NCBI GenBank assembly: GCA_022564515.1
Contig: JADFLH010000004.1
Coordinates: 1 to 53,571, forward strand
Direction: 5' to 3'
Length of the DNA: 53,571 bases
Origin: Nitrososphaerota archaeon
Lineage (GTDB): Archaea; Thermoproteota; Nitrososphaeria; Nitrososphaerales; Nitrosopumilaceae
Part shown: positions 17,861-26,195 of the stretch, in pieces
Layout of the letters: the number at the start of each line of letters is the position of its first letter
Numbering within the stretch: position 1 is the first letter of the stretch
The notes under the pieces: model-generated
What the model was told of the DNA's origin: nothing
Database searches by the model: none
What the model saw: only the letters and a program-made list of their open reading frames with translations
Position numbers and translations under genes: made by a program

Positions 17861-19216
17861 TTGAAAATTCCAAGATTGATAATTGGGGGAACAACTAGTG
17901 GAGTTGGTAAAACATCAATTTCATGTGCAATCATACACGGAATGAAAAAAAGAGGATATTCTGTTCAACCATTTAAAGTAGGACCAGATTATATTGATCC
18001 AAGTTATCTTTCTTCAATTTCAAAAAATAAAACAAGAAATCTTGATGCTTGGTTAATGGGAGAAAAAGAACTAGTTACTTCATTTACTAAAAACTCAAAC
18101 TCTGACAGTTCTATTATCGAGGGAGTTATGGGATATTACGATGGATTCACAGGAGCATCAAACTATTCTAGCACTCATCATGTAGCATCTTTACTAAAGG
18201 CTCCAGTAATACTGGTTTTAGATGCTAGCAAAACTGCTCGCTCAATCGCCGCAACGGCATTAGGATTCAAAAAATTTCATAAAAATTCTCGAATTACTGG
18301 TGTTATTCTAAATAAGCTTGGAAGCAAAAAACATGAAATCCTGTGCAAACGTGCTCTAGAATCTGTAAGAATTCCTGTTGTAGGTTCAATTCCTAAGGAT
18401 TCAATTCTTTCGTTACCATCAAGACATTTGGGACTTGTACCTGCAACAGAACAAAAATCAATGAAAAACAAAATTCTTACCATTGCAAAAAAAATCTCAG
18501 ACCATATTGATATTGACAAGCTAATTGACATTAGCAACAACACTTTATCAATTTCAAAACAAAATGTCAAAAAAATAAAAAAACCAAAAACTACAATTGC
18601 TGTTGCACTTGATAACTCTTTTAATTTTTATTACCAAGATAATTTAGAAGCATTAAGGCGTGAAGGAGCAAAAATCAAATTTTTCAGTCCCATCTCAGAT
18701 TCAAAAATTCCCTACTGTAATGGCATCTATGTTGGTGGAGGCTTTCCAGAAGTTCTTGGTAGTTCACTTGAAAAAAATCATAAAATGAAAAAAATAATTA
18801 AAGATTTAGCTGAAAGCGAAATTCCAATTTATGCTGAATGTGGAGGACTAATGTACCTCACCAAATCAATTGATTATGGAATCAAAAAATATAAAATGGT
18901 AGGTTTGTTTGATGCAAAAACAAAGATGACAAAAAGAATGAAGCTGAACTATACTAAAGGAAAAATAAAATCAAATTGTATCGTCTCAACAAAGTCAAAA
19001 AATCTTAGAGGCCACGAATTTCATTATTCCGAAATTCATTCATTACCACGAGATTCTAAATTTGCATATAATCTTTCAATTGGTGAGGGCATAAAAAACA
19101 AACAAGATGGTATGATGGAATATAACACTTTGGCTTCTTACGGCCATCTCTATTTTGACAGCTCAGACTATGCACAAAGATTTGTTGAAAATTGTATCAG
19201 AGTGTCAAGAAGATGA
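17861..19216 (+). CDS. cbiA: Cobyrinic acid a,c-diamide synthase
   Basis: ATP- and glutamine-dependent amidation of the a and c side chains of cobyrinate. The N-terminal dethiobiotin-synthetase-like domain has IIGGTTSGVGKTS and VGPDYIDPSY. The C-terminal class I glutaminase domain (from ~245) has YVGGGFPEVLG, nucleophile Cys in YAECGGLMYL (~330) and GHEFHYSE (~390). 451 residues is normal. TTG start with a matching TATA box. Its 3' end overlaps convergent cbiC by 12 bases. Confidence 0.95.
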   Translation: MKIPRLIIGGTTSGVGKTSISCAIIHGMKKRGYSVQPFKVGPDYIDPSYLSSISKNKTRNLDAWLMGEKELVTSFTKNSNSDSSIIEGVMGYYDGFTGASNYSSTHHVASLLKAPVILVLDASKTARSIAATALGFKKFHKNSRITGVILNKLGSKKHEILCKRALESVRIPVVGSIPKDSILSLPSRHLGLVPATEQKSMKNKILTIAKKISDHIDIDKLIDISNNTLSISKQNVKKIKKPKTTIAVALDNSFNFYYQDNLEALRREGAKIKFFSPISDSKIPYCNGIYVGGGFPEVLGSSLEKNHKMKKIIKDLAESEIPIYAECGGLMYLTKSIDYGIKKYKMVGLFDAKTKMTKRMKLNYTKGKIKSNCIVSTKSKNLRGHEFHYSEIHSLPRDSKFAYNLSIGEGIKNKQDGMMEYNTLASYGHLYFDSSDYAQRFVENCIRVSRR

Positions 19217-19846
19217 TTCTTTGATTAGCTTGTAAAGTGCATTAACAATTGCAGCGGCAGATGCACTTCCGCCCTTTCGACCCTTGTTGGTGATATAGGG
19301 AACATCGATTTTACTCAATTCATCCTTTGATTCTGCTGCTGAAATAAACCCAACAGGCATACCAACTACTATTGCTGGCTTGATTAGTTTTTCTTGAATC
19401 ATGTGGATCACCTCAAGAAGAGCTGTTGGAGCATTTCCAATCACAACTATACCATCATCAATCTCTGATGAGGCCATTCTCATAGACATCTGAGATCTGG
19501 TTTTGTTCTCTTTTTGTGCTTGCCGTGTAATTTCAGGATCTGAAATATTGCAGATGATATTGTTGCCAAATTCCTTAACATGTTGCTTGTTAATCAAACC
19601 TACAACCCCATTTACATCAACCACAATGCTGCCGCCATCTTTGAGTGCGTTTAGTCCTCTCTCAATTGCTTCTATGTGGAAAATTACTGCGTTTTCTCCT
19701 GCAAAATCAAAATCAGCTGTTGAATGAATTACTCTCTTAACTATTGCCCATTCTTTTTCATTATAAGGATGTGAACCAATCTCATTTTCAATAACTTGCA
19801 TACTTGCATCTTCAATGGATTGCCCCTTTCTAGTTTGCATTTTCAA
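19205..19846 (-). CDS. cbiC: Cobalt-precorrin-8 methylmutase
   Basis: Moves the C-11 methyl group to C-12 to give cobyrinate. Family signatures: VKRVIHSTADFDFA with the catalytic His (~46), IVVDVNGVVGLIN, IVVIGNAPTALLEVI, VGMPVGFISAAESK and the C-terminal NKGRKGGSASAAAIVNAL. 213 residues is normal. It starts inside the 3' end of cbiX (17-base overlap) and is last in the cbiD-cbiG-cbiX-cbiC operon. Confidence 0.95.
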   Translation of the reverse strand: MKMQTRKGQSIEDASMQVIENEIGSHPYNEKEWAIVKRVIHSTADFDFAGENAVIFHIEAIERGLNALKDGGSIVVDVNGVVGLINKQHVKEFGNNIICNISDPEITRQAQKENKTRSQMSMRMASSEIDDGIVVIGNAPTALLEVIHMIQEKLIKPAIVVGMPVGFISAAESKDELSKIDVPYITNKGRKGGSASAAAIVNALYKLIKESSS

Positions 19847-20582
19847 CCTTTCTTGCTCGCTCGATAATCAAATCAATCATTTTTTCATCAGTACCAATGT
19901 GTTTTGTTATCAACACTTTGTTGAGTTTTGATTTTTCAAGTGCTGGATTGAGGTCTTCATAGATGTCTCGCTTTACATGAGCACCTTCATGAAGAAAATA
20001 GAACACAATCACCAAAACCTTTGGATTGTCTTTTTCACACTTTGAAATTCCTTGAGAAATGTTTGGTTCTTCAATTTCCAAAAAACAATGACTCACGTTT
20101 CTGTATGTTTTTTTTAATCCATCAACTACATACTTGATTGAAAGCTGAGCATTAGGATCCTTACTTCCATGCCCAACTATTAAAACATCGACATCTTTTT
20201 TGGAAATTTTTGTTCCGTTTTTTTCTAATGCAGTTGTTATTCTGTTATCTGCCAATTCAATCATCGTTTTGTGCATGCTCATTGGCTTTGAGACAATGAA
20301 TTTTACATTTGTTGATGCTTGAAATTTTATTGCATCATTTACTGCGGCCTTTGCCTTTTTACCAGGATACAGAAAGTAGGGAACAATTGTTAGAGAATCA
20401 ATGTCATTTGCAAGGGATTTTTTGATTCCCTCTTCGATGTATGGTGGAATTACCTCCAAGAAACAAAAATCCGTAAACTGATAATTTCCTTTTTCCTTTA
20501 CTCTTTTACAGATAACACAAAGTTCGTTTTTTACTTCTTCCTCTCTACTACCTCTATCTATTAATAGTAGTCCTCTTTTCAA
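19830..20582 (-). CDS. cbiX: CbiX-type sirohydrochlorin cobaltochelatase, two-domain
   Basis: Inserts cobalt into sirohydrochlorin at the entry to the anaerobic cobalamin pathway. Two tandem CbiX domains (~1-120 and ~130-250). The C-terminal domain keeps both metal-site His residues (IVGHGSKDPNAQ and FLHEGAHVKRDI). In the N-terminal domain both are replaced: LLLIDRGSRE has Arg for His, and FLYPGKKAKAA lacks the second His. So only the C-terminal half should be catalytic. Overlaps cbiG by 4 bases and cbiC by 17. A ferrochelatase role for siroheme is an alternative. Confidence 0.88.
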   Translation of the reverse strand: MKRGLLLIDRGSREEEVKNELCVICKRVKEKGNYQFTDFCFLEVIPPYIEEGIKKSLANDIDSLTIVPYFLYPGKKAKAAVNDAIKFQASTNVKFIVSKPMSMHKTMIELADNRITTALEKNGTKISKKDVDVLIVGHGSKDPNAQLSIKYVVDGLKKTYRNVSHCFLEIEEPNISQGISKCEKDNPKVLVIVFYFLHEGAHVKRDIYEDLNPALEKSKLNKVLITKHIGTDEKMIDLIIERARKVENAN

Positions 20583-21634
20583 TTTATTATTCTCGCTATT
20601 GCAATTGTCAAATTTGGAGGAAATTTCTGTTTTTGTACAACTAATTGGCCTCCAGACGCCTTTATTGCAGAAGCTTCTGAAACACTTGGGGTTCCCTCAA
20701 AGGCTTTGACAGTTTGAGATGGGTTTGGCACCTCAACATTTACCAAATCATCTTTTTCAAAATATTTCACTGGAATGTTCATCTCTTTTCCAATTCCTAT
20801 CAAGCCTTTAATATCCTGTGTTTTCTTTAATGAAACAAACTTTGCAATAGACAAAGGACTGAGCTTGTTTTTTTCAAGGCATAATTGTAAGCCTTCTTTA
20901 ATTGTTTCTTTTGATGTATCCCAATGAAGACCAACTCCTACAACAAGACTTGGGGGTCTATACACAACAGCATCATGTAAAATTTCCGATTCAACAATTT
21001 TGTCTGATATAACCAAAAATCCTTTTGAATCAGAATTTTTTAATTCATCAAACGAAGAATAAATTGTAACATTTTTTGGTAAATCAGCTTTCCACCAATT
21101 CTTGTTTCCAGAATCTTGATACACCCCAATTTTTTCTTCATTAACCATTAGCGCACTAACTTTGGTTACTGTCGAATCATCATCAATCTTCCAGCCAAAC
21201 TCTTTTCCCAAAAGATCAACAGGAATGGTTTTGTTTACATCAGCTGCAGTAGTGATTACAGGTGTTGCACCCAGTTTTTTTGCAATCCGTTCAGCTAATT
21301 CATTTGCCCCTCCTAGATGACCAGATAGTACACTTATCACAAAATTCGTCTTATCATCGATTACTAGAACTGCAGGATCGGTCTTTTTGTCTTTGATGTG
21401 TGGTGAAATCAGTCTAATTACAGCACCAAGAGAAAACAAACAGATTAACGCGTCATTTGTTTTGAAAAGCTCTGCAATTTTTCCAGCAGTAGACTCAGAA
21501 TACCATTCTATTTCAGAGCTAGTATCAGAGAATTTTACGGGTGCAAAAACCCTCCATGATGGATACAGTTCTTTTAATGACATTCCAATTTTTATTCCGT
21601 TTTTTGTGATTGCCAGAACCGAAATTTTTTCCAC
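20579..21634 (-). CDS. cbiG: Cobalt-precorrin-5A hydrolase
   Basis: Opens the delta-lactone of cobalt-precorrin-5A and releases acetaldehyde. The N-terminal and central domains show LFSLGAVIRLISPHIKDK, DPAVLVID and VISVLSGHLGGANELA, with PVITTAADVN. The C-terminal domain has LVVGVGLHWDTSKETI and a terminal PSVSEASAIKASGG. 351 residues. It follows cbiD by 31 bases and overlaps cbiX by 4. Confidence 0.95.
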   Translation of the reverse strand: MEKISVLAITKNGIKIGMSLKELYPSWRVFAPVKFSDTSSEIEWYSESTAGKIAELFKTNDALICLFSLGAVIRLISPHIKDKKTDPAVLVIDDKTNFVISVLSGHLGGANELAERIAKKLGATPVITTAADVNKTIPVDLLGKEFGWKIDDDSTVTKVSALMVNEEKIGVYQDSGNKNWWKADLPKNVTIYSSFDELKNSDSKGFLVISDKIVESEILHDAVVYRPPSLVVGVGLHWDTSKETIKEGLQLCLEKNKLSPLSIAKFVSLKKTQDIKGLIGIGKEMNIPVKYFEKDDLVNVEVPNPSQTVKAFEGTPSVSEASAIKASGGQLVVQKQKFPPNLTIAIARIIN

Positions 21635-21665
21635 GGTACGATCCTTTCTAATTTAATAAAATACC

Positions 21666-22757
21666 TTACTTTTCAGGATATTGAGACAGAATAATGCCAT
21701 CAAAATCATATAGAATGACCTCAAGGGAAACTTTATTCTCAGAGTGATCTCTCATATGGTCATAAACATTAGAACAAATTTTTGTAAAAAATTCATTTAA
21801 TTCATTCTCCTGAATTATTTCCTTAACATGTCTAGCTGTATTGGCCTGTTTTATTTGATTAACTAGTCCTTCGTTTGCACCACAATTTTTTGCCAAATCT
21901 GCAAGAAAGTTCATATCCACTTTAGAGCCTTTGACATGGGTCTGCTTGATACCCATTGCCATTTTTGAAAGCTTTCCAATAAATCCTACAACATACGCTT
22001 TTTTAATTCCTTTTTTTGCACACTGTTGAATTGTATAACCTGAGAAATCTCCCATTGTAACAAAACAGTGTTCAGGTAAATCCACAAGTGTTTTTGAAAA
22101 TTCCTCGCTTCTTCCACCCGTTGTTAAAACAACTGTATAATCACCTAACGCTAATGAAACATCAAGATTTTGTCTGATTGATGCAGCAAATGATGCAGTT
22201 GAATATGGTATTACAATGCCAGATGTTCCAAGAATTGAAATGCCACCAACAATTCCTAGTCTAGGATTGTCAGTTTTTATTGCAAGTTCTTTTCCTTTTG
22301 GAACTGAAATTATAACCTTGATTCCATTTTTTATGAGTATGTCTTTTGCAACCTCTTTTAGGTTTTGGTTAATCATTTGTTTTGGAACAGGATTAATTGC
22401 AGGTTTGTTAATCTCTAATCCAAGACCTGGTTTTGTTACAACTCCTACACCTTCTCCACCATCAATTTCAATCTGATCAGCTTTATCAGTCAATGATAAA
22501 TCCACAATAATTTCAGCTCCATGTGTTACATCTGGATCATCCCCAGCATCCTTTATCACAGAACATTTTGAAGAATTTTTATTAAATTTACAACTATGAA
22601 TTTTTAATTCTATTGAATTGCCTTTTGGTAAAGAAACATCAATAGTTTGAATTTTTTGTTGTTTTATTATTGATAATATGGCAGCTTTTGCAGATGCAGC
22701 AGCACATGTTCCAGTTGTAAAACCTGTACGAAGTTTTTTCTGTTGAACCTTTTCCAC
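21666..22757 (-). CDS. cbiD: Cobalt-precorrin-5B (C1)-methyltransferase
   Basis: Methylates C-1 of the corrinoid ring using SAM. The N-terminus LRTGFTTGTCAAASAKAA is the CbiD hallmark. Further signatures are KDAGDDPDVTHGAEI, GGEGVGVVTKPGLGL, INPVP, GGISILGTSGIV and LTTGGRSE. 363 residues is normal. First gene of the cbiD-cbiG-cbiX-cbiC operon; a TATA-like GAATTAAAAC sits ~26 bases upstream. SAM would come from MetK, encoded 1.1 kb away. Confidence 0.96.
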   Translation of the reverse strand: MEKVQQKKLRTGFTTGTCAAASAKAAILSIIKQQKIQTIDVSLPKGNSIELKIHSCKFNKNSSKCSVIKDAGDDPDVTHGAEIIVDLSLTDKADQIEIDGGEGVGVVTKPGLGLEINKPAINPVPKQMINQNLKEVAKDILIKNGIKVIISVPKGKELAIKTDNPRLGIVGGISILGTSGIVIPYSTASFAASIRQNLDVSLALGDYTVVLTTGGRSEEFSKTLVDLPEHCFVTMGDFSGYTIQQCAKKGIKKAYVVGFIGKLSKMAMGIKQTHVKGSKVDMNFLADLAKNCGANEGLVNQIKQANTARHVKEIIQENELNEFFTKICSNVYDHMRDHSENKVSLEVILYDFDGIILSQYPEK

Positions 22758-22777
22758 ACTGAAATCATCTCATTTTG

Positions 22778-22787
22778 TGTTTTAATT
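22778..22787 (-). promoter_or_regulatory. TATA box of the cbiDGXC operon
   Basis: GAATTAAAAC on the minus strand, ~26 bases before the cbiD ATG, consistent with a leaderless operon mRNA. Confidence 0.45.
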
Positions 22788-22835
22788 CTTGTCGGATTTT
22801 TTTCAAATTTTTCTAGAATTAACCTAGGTAATATG

Positions 22836-22863
22836 TCATGATATTTGGTGTAATTTATCATGA
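22836..22863. promoter_or_regulatory. Inverted repeat upstream of the cobalamin operon
   Basis: TCATGATA (22836-22843) and TATCATGA (22856-22863) are perfect 8-base inverted copies 20 bases apart start to start, and each contains the palindrome TCATGA. They lie ~80-105 bases upstream of cbiD in the 252-base divergent gap with the SDR gene. Spacing of two helical turns fits a dimeric regulator. No riboswitch-like cobalamin box is visible. Confidence 0.4.
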
Positions 22864-23009
22864 TTATACCATAGTCCTCAATGAGAGGTAAGATAAACAA
22901 CACAACCTTTTTCTTTTTTTTGCATTTGATATGAACCATCAGATAGCATTCTTTTCAAAATAATCGCAGTAATTCATAACAAAATAATACATACAATTTT
23001 GATGTATCA

Positions 23010-23885
23010 ATGAGTATCATGAAAAATTCCCTACAAATTGCGATCACTGGTGCTAACGGTTTTGTAGCAAGAAACTTTCGCAGAATTTTAAATGAAAAGA
23101 AAATCAACACAATTTGTATTGCTAGGAGAAATTTTAGAAGTTATAAATCTGAAACCAAAATTATTTCTAGAGATCTTTCTGAAAAACTGGTACCCAAACT
23201 AAAAAACTGTAATGTACTAGTTCATTTAATTGGCAGTGGTCGAGAAACCACTGAAAACAGTTACCAGTATACCAACGTAGAAACCACTAAAAAAATTGTT
23301 AACCTGTGCAAAAAGGCAGGAATTAAAAAAATTATTTACAATAGCGGTCTGGGAGTATCAAAAAATTCTACTTCAAGTTATTTCATATCAAAGTTCAAAG
23401 CTGAACAAACAATAATCAATTCAAGATTAGATTACACAATTTTTAGACCATCATACATTATTGGTAAAGATGATCTTCTTTCTCAAAGTCTTAAAAAACA
23501 AATCAAAAAAGGAATAGTAATTATTCCTGGCTCTGGAAATTATAAACTTCAACCAATTTTTGTAAATGATGTTTCAGAAATATTTTTTAAAGCAATAACA
23601 ACAAAAAAATTTTCAAAAAAAACTGTTGATCTAGTTGGACCTCAATTTGTAAGCTTTGAAAACTATATTCATGATTTCATTGACTCAAAGAATGTAAAGA
23701 TTCAAAAAATAAAATTGGAAAAAGCCTATTTTGATGCTCTTCATAATTCAAAAAGCATCTTTGGTGTAGATGACCTGAATATCTTAATCGGTAGCTTTAC
23801 TGGAAATTTTAGAAAATTGAAAAAATTATCTGGTTTGAAATTTAAATCGTATAAGGAAATTCTAAAGTCCCGCAGCTTGTCGTAA
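23010..23885 (+). CDS. NDUFA9-like atypical short-chain dehydrogenase / NAD-dependent epimerase
   Basis: 291 residues with an N-terminal Rossmann motif [12 protein letters not shown] (TGxxGxxG). The central [13 protein letters not shown] resembles NDUFA9/complex I 39-kDa-type SDRs. [11 protein letters not shown] segment supplies the Tyr-x3-Lys pair, and FRPSYIIG matches the extended-SDR substrate region. It could assist quinone/complex I functions or act on nucleotide sugars; the substrate is not readable. The C-terminus is Lys-rich. Its 3' end overlaps convergent metK by 24 bases. Confidence 0.75.
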   Translation: MSIMKNSLQIAITGANGFVARNFRRILNEKKINTICIARRNFRSYKSETKIISRDLSEKLVPKLKNCNVLVHLIGSGRETTENSYQYTNVETTKKIVNLCKKAGIKKIIYNSGLGVSKNSTSSYFISKFKAEQTIINSRLDYTIFRPSYIIGKDDLLSQSLKKQIKKGIVIIPGSGNYKLQPIFVNDVSEIFFKAITTKKFSKKTVDLVGPQFVSFENYIHDFIDSKNVKIQKIKLEKAYFDALHNSKSIFGVDDLNILIGSFTGNFRKLKKLSGLKFKSYKEILKSRSLS

Positions 23886-25037
23886 AATATTGGCCTTGTC
23901 GGTTTTTTCCCATCTGAATTCAGGTTCATTTCTGCCAAAGTGACCATAAGCAGCAGTTTTTTTGTAAATTGGTTTTTTCAAATCCAACTGAGAAATTATG
24001 GCAGATGGCCTCATATCAAAGTGCTTTCTAACTATATTTTCAATATCTTCTTCTGGAATTTTGCTTGTACCAAAAGTATTAACCATTAAAGAAACTGGTT
24101 CTGCGACACTTATTGCATAAGCTACTTGAACTTCACACCTTTCGGCTAATCCACCTGCTACTATGTTTTTTGCTATGTATCTACACATGTAACCAGCCGA
24201 TCTGTCAACTTTAGATGGATCCTTTCCAGAAAAAGATCCTCCGCCGTGACGTCCAAAACCACCATACGTATCTACAATAATTTTTCTTCCAGTAAGACCT
24301 GCATCTCCATGAGGACCGCCAATCTCAAATTTTCCTGTTGGATTTACATGAATTTCAATATCATCACTCCATAAATTGACACACACCGGTTTGATTACTT
24401 TTTCAATCATTGCATCTTTTATCTCACGATTTGAAACTCTTGGTTCATGTTGAGTTGAAATTACGATAGTTTCAATTTTTTTGGGTTTATTATCTTCATA
24501 AAGAACAGATACTTGAGATTTTCCATCAGGTCTTACCCATAGTAGTTCTTTTGTCTTTCGTACCTCTGCAAGTTTTTTGGTGAGCTTATGTGCAAGCAAT
24601 ATTGGCAAAGGCAATAATTCATCAGTTTCATTTGTTGCATATCCAAACATCAACCCTTGATCACCAGCACCCTGTTCTTTATTCTCCGATGCTGATATCC
24701 CTTGACTAATATCTGGACTTTGAGAATGTAATCTAAGCATAACTTCACATGAATTAGCATCAAACTGTAAATCGGGATTTTCATAACCAATTTCTCTAAT
24801 TGTTTCTCTAACCACTTTTTCTTGGTCTTCTTTACTAAAATTAGCATTTGATGTAACCTCACCAGCTACCACTACAAACCCTGTAGTGACCATTGTCTCA
24901 ACTGCAACTCGTGAATCTGGATCCTGCTTAAGATATTCATCTAAAATGGCGTCTGAAATCTGATCACAAATTTTGTCAGGGTGCCCCTCAGTAACAGATT
25001 CGGAGGTAAAAAGGAAATTTCTTACCATAATAAACAC
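23862..25037 (-). CDS. metK: S-adenosylmethionine synthetase, bacterial-type MetK
   Basis: Makes SAM from methionine and ATP. The sequence is of the bacterial/eukaryotic MAT family, not the divergent archaeal [26 protein letters not shown] at the start (the conserved His and Asp), [41 protein letters not shown] and [16 protein letters not shown]. 391 residues is normal. Met at residue 4 (MVRNFLF) is an equally good start. Seven bases downstream of the Sm-like gene on the same strand. It supplies SAM for nearby CbiD, the radical SAM enzyme and RNA methylation. Confidence 0.95.
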   Translation of the reverse strand: MFIMVRNFLFTSESVTEGHPDKICDQISDAILDEYLKQDPDSRVAVETMVTTGFVVVAGEVTSNANFSKEDQEKVVRETIREIGYENPDLQFDANSCEVMLRLHSQSPDISQGISASENKEQGAGDQGLMFGYATNETDELLPLPILLAHKLTKKLAEVRKTKELLWVRPDGKSQVSVLYEDNKPKKIETIVISTQHEPRVSNREIKDAMIEKVIKPVCVNLWSDDIEIHVNPTGKFEIGGPHGDAGLTGRKIIVDTYGGFGRHGGGSFSGKDPSKVDRSAGYMCRYIAKNIVAGGLAERCEVQVAYAISVAEPVSLMVNTFGTSKIPEEDIENIVRKHFDMRPSAIISQLDLKKPIYKKTAAYGHFGRNEPEFRWEKTDKANILRQAAGL

Positions 25038-25044
25038 TTAGAAA

Positions 25045-25305
25045 TCAGAGTTCAGTTTCTAATCTGATAAATAATACATTACTTCCTCTGAGAATGACTC
25101 TACCATAATTGGCTACTACTTTGTCTTCACGTAATTCTTCAGCATCGGTCATTATCAAATTCATATAGGAATCAACATTCTCCATTTTTCCTTTATATTC
25201 TACTTCATTTTTTAGCCTAACAGTTACTTTTTTCTTTGTACTTTTCTGAAGTATTGCCAGAGGTCTTTTAGCAGTTGATTGTGACAAAGAATTTTCCCTT
25301 GTCAT
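25045..25305 (-). CDS. lsm: Sm-like archaeal protein (LSm)
   Basis: 86 residues. Sm1 covers KKVTVRLKNEVEYKGKMENVDSYMNLIM (~24-52) and Sm2 YGRVILRGSNVLFI (~67-80). It forms hexa/heptameric rings that bind U-rich RNA. The ~20-residue Ser/Thr-rich N-terminal extension is not part of the fold. Upstream member of an lsm-metK operon (7-base gap) and divergent from the RecA-family gene. Confidence 0.93.
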   Translation of the reverse strand: MTRENSLSQSTAKRPLAILQKSTKKKVTVRLKNEVEYKGKMENVDSYMNLIMTDAEELREDKVVANYGRVILRGSNVLFIRLETEL

Positions 25306-25395
25306 GCCTACGATGCTACCCTGAATAAAAACTTTGATTCAAGATTTTGAAACAAATCCCTTTTAATTTTTAGAGCTTTGTAAATAATTGAATAC

Positions 25396-26043
25396 ATGAT
25401 CCCTACTGGTATTAAAAAATTGGATGAATTTCTTGGTGGTGGCATTAAAAATGGAATAATCACCGACATTTTTGGTGCTAGTGGTACTGGCAAGACACAA
25501 CTTGCGATACAAATTTCTATTAATTCTCTTCTCCAAGGAGGCCACGTCTTCTTTCAAGATACAACTGGAAATTTTAAACCTGAAAGGATGCATCAAGTTA
25601 TGAAAAACCGAAATATGGACCTATCCCTAATGGATGAAGTAAAGGTGAGTAGGATCACTAATACTTCTGAACAGATTCAATTTCTGTCAAAAATTGAATC
25701 ACATTTTGATTTAATAGTAATTGATAATATCAGTGACTTGTTTTCATTTGAATATTCCAAAGATGAATTATCTTTAGAAAAAAATCAACTATTTATGAAG
25801 TATATGCATTCATTATCTCAAATAATAATACAAAACAAAATACCTGTGGTAATCACAAATATGATCAGAAACATAGATCAAAAGGAGATAGAAAATTTGG
25901 AAAAATCAATTAGCATGTTTACTCACATGAAAATTAGACTTTCAAAAAAAGGCACAAAATATGTTGGAAATGTATATTCACCATTCGAAGAAATTGAATT
26001 CTATTACGAGATTTCTTCAGACGGATTACATGATTTTTCTTAA
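25396..26043 (+). CDS. RadB/KaiC-like RecA-family ATPase
   Basis: 215 residues, only the RecA core. Begins IPTGIKKLDEFLGGGI (typical of RadA/RadB/KaiC), Walker A is GASGTGKTQ (~31), Walker B LIVIDNISDL (~107) and a IPVVITNMIRN segment follows. There is no N-terminal HhH domain, so it is a RadA paralogue rather than RadA itself; RadB-type recombination mediator or a KaiC-like regulator are both possible. ATG start with a divergent lsm-metK operon upstream. Confidence 0.75.
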   Translation: MIPTGIKKLDEFLGGGIKNGIITDIFGASGTGKTQLAIQISINSLLQGGHVFFQDTTGNFKPERMHQVMKNRNMDLSLMDEVKVSRITNTSEQIQFLSKIESHFDLIVIDNISDLFSFEYSKDELSLEKNQLFMKYMHSLSQIIIQNKIPVVITNMIRNIDQKEIENLEKSISMFTHMKIRLSKKGTKYVGNVYSPFEEIEFYYEISSDGLHDFS

Positions 26044-26044
26044 G

Positions 26045-26054
26045 CTATTTAACC
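26045..26054 (+). promoter_or_regulatory. TATA-like box of the 39-aa membrane protein
   Basis: CTATTTAACC centred ~26 bases upstream of the ATG at 26076, right after the stop of the RecA-family gene. Confidence 0.35.
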
Positions 26055-26075
26055 ATGAAACTAATGAGGTAAATT

Positions 26076-26195
26076 ATGGCTGGAGTTTTTGATTCAATTC
26101 CAATTATTACAGTAATTCTATTTTCAATTGGATTAGTTAGCATAATGGTTTATGAAAGATCAAGGTCAAAACAAACAGAAGAATCAACTACTTGA
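26076..26195 (+). CDS. 39-residue single-pass membrane microprotein
   Basis: ATG ORF encoding MAGVFDSIP, then a ~17-residue hydrophobic helix (IITVILFSIGLVSIMV), then a charged tail YERSRSKQTEESTT. The sequence follows the layout of a small bitopic membrane protein (short N-terminus outside, Arg/Lys-rich inside). A TATA-like box sits at leaderless distance. Its last 44 bases overlap the start of the Lhr helicase in another frame. No family recognised. The overlap also means the helicase start could lie further downstream. Confidence 0.55.
   Translation: MAGVFDSIPIITVILFSIGLVSIMVYERSRSKQTEESTT

Noticed and set aside
22667-22939. Minus-strand ORF running from upstream into cbiD (starts with Lys-rich KKKKK)
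   Set aside because: Out of frame with cbiD, low complexity, and no family; the region is the operon promoter.
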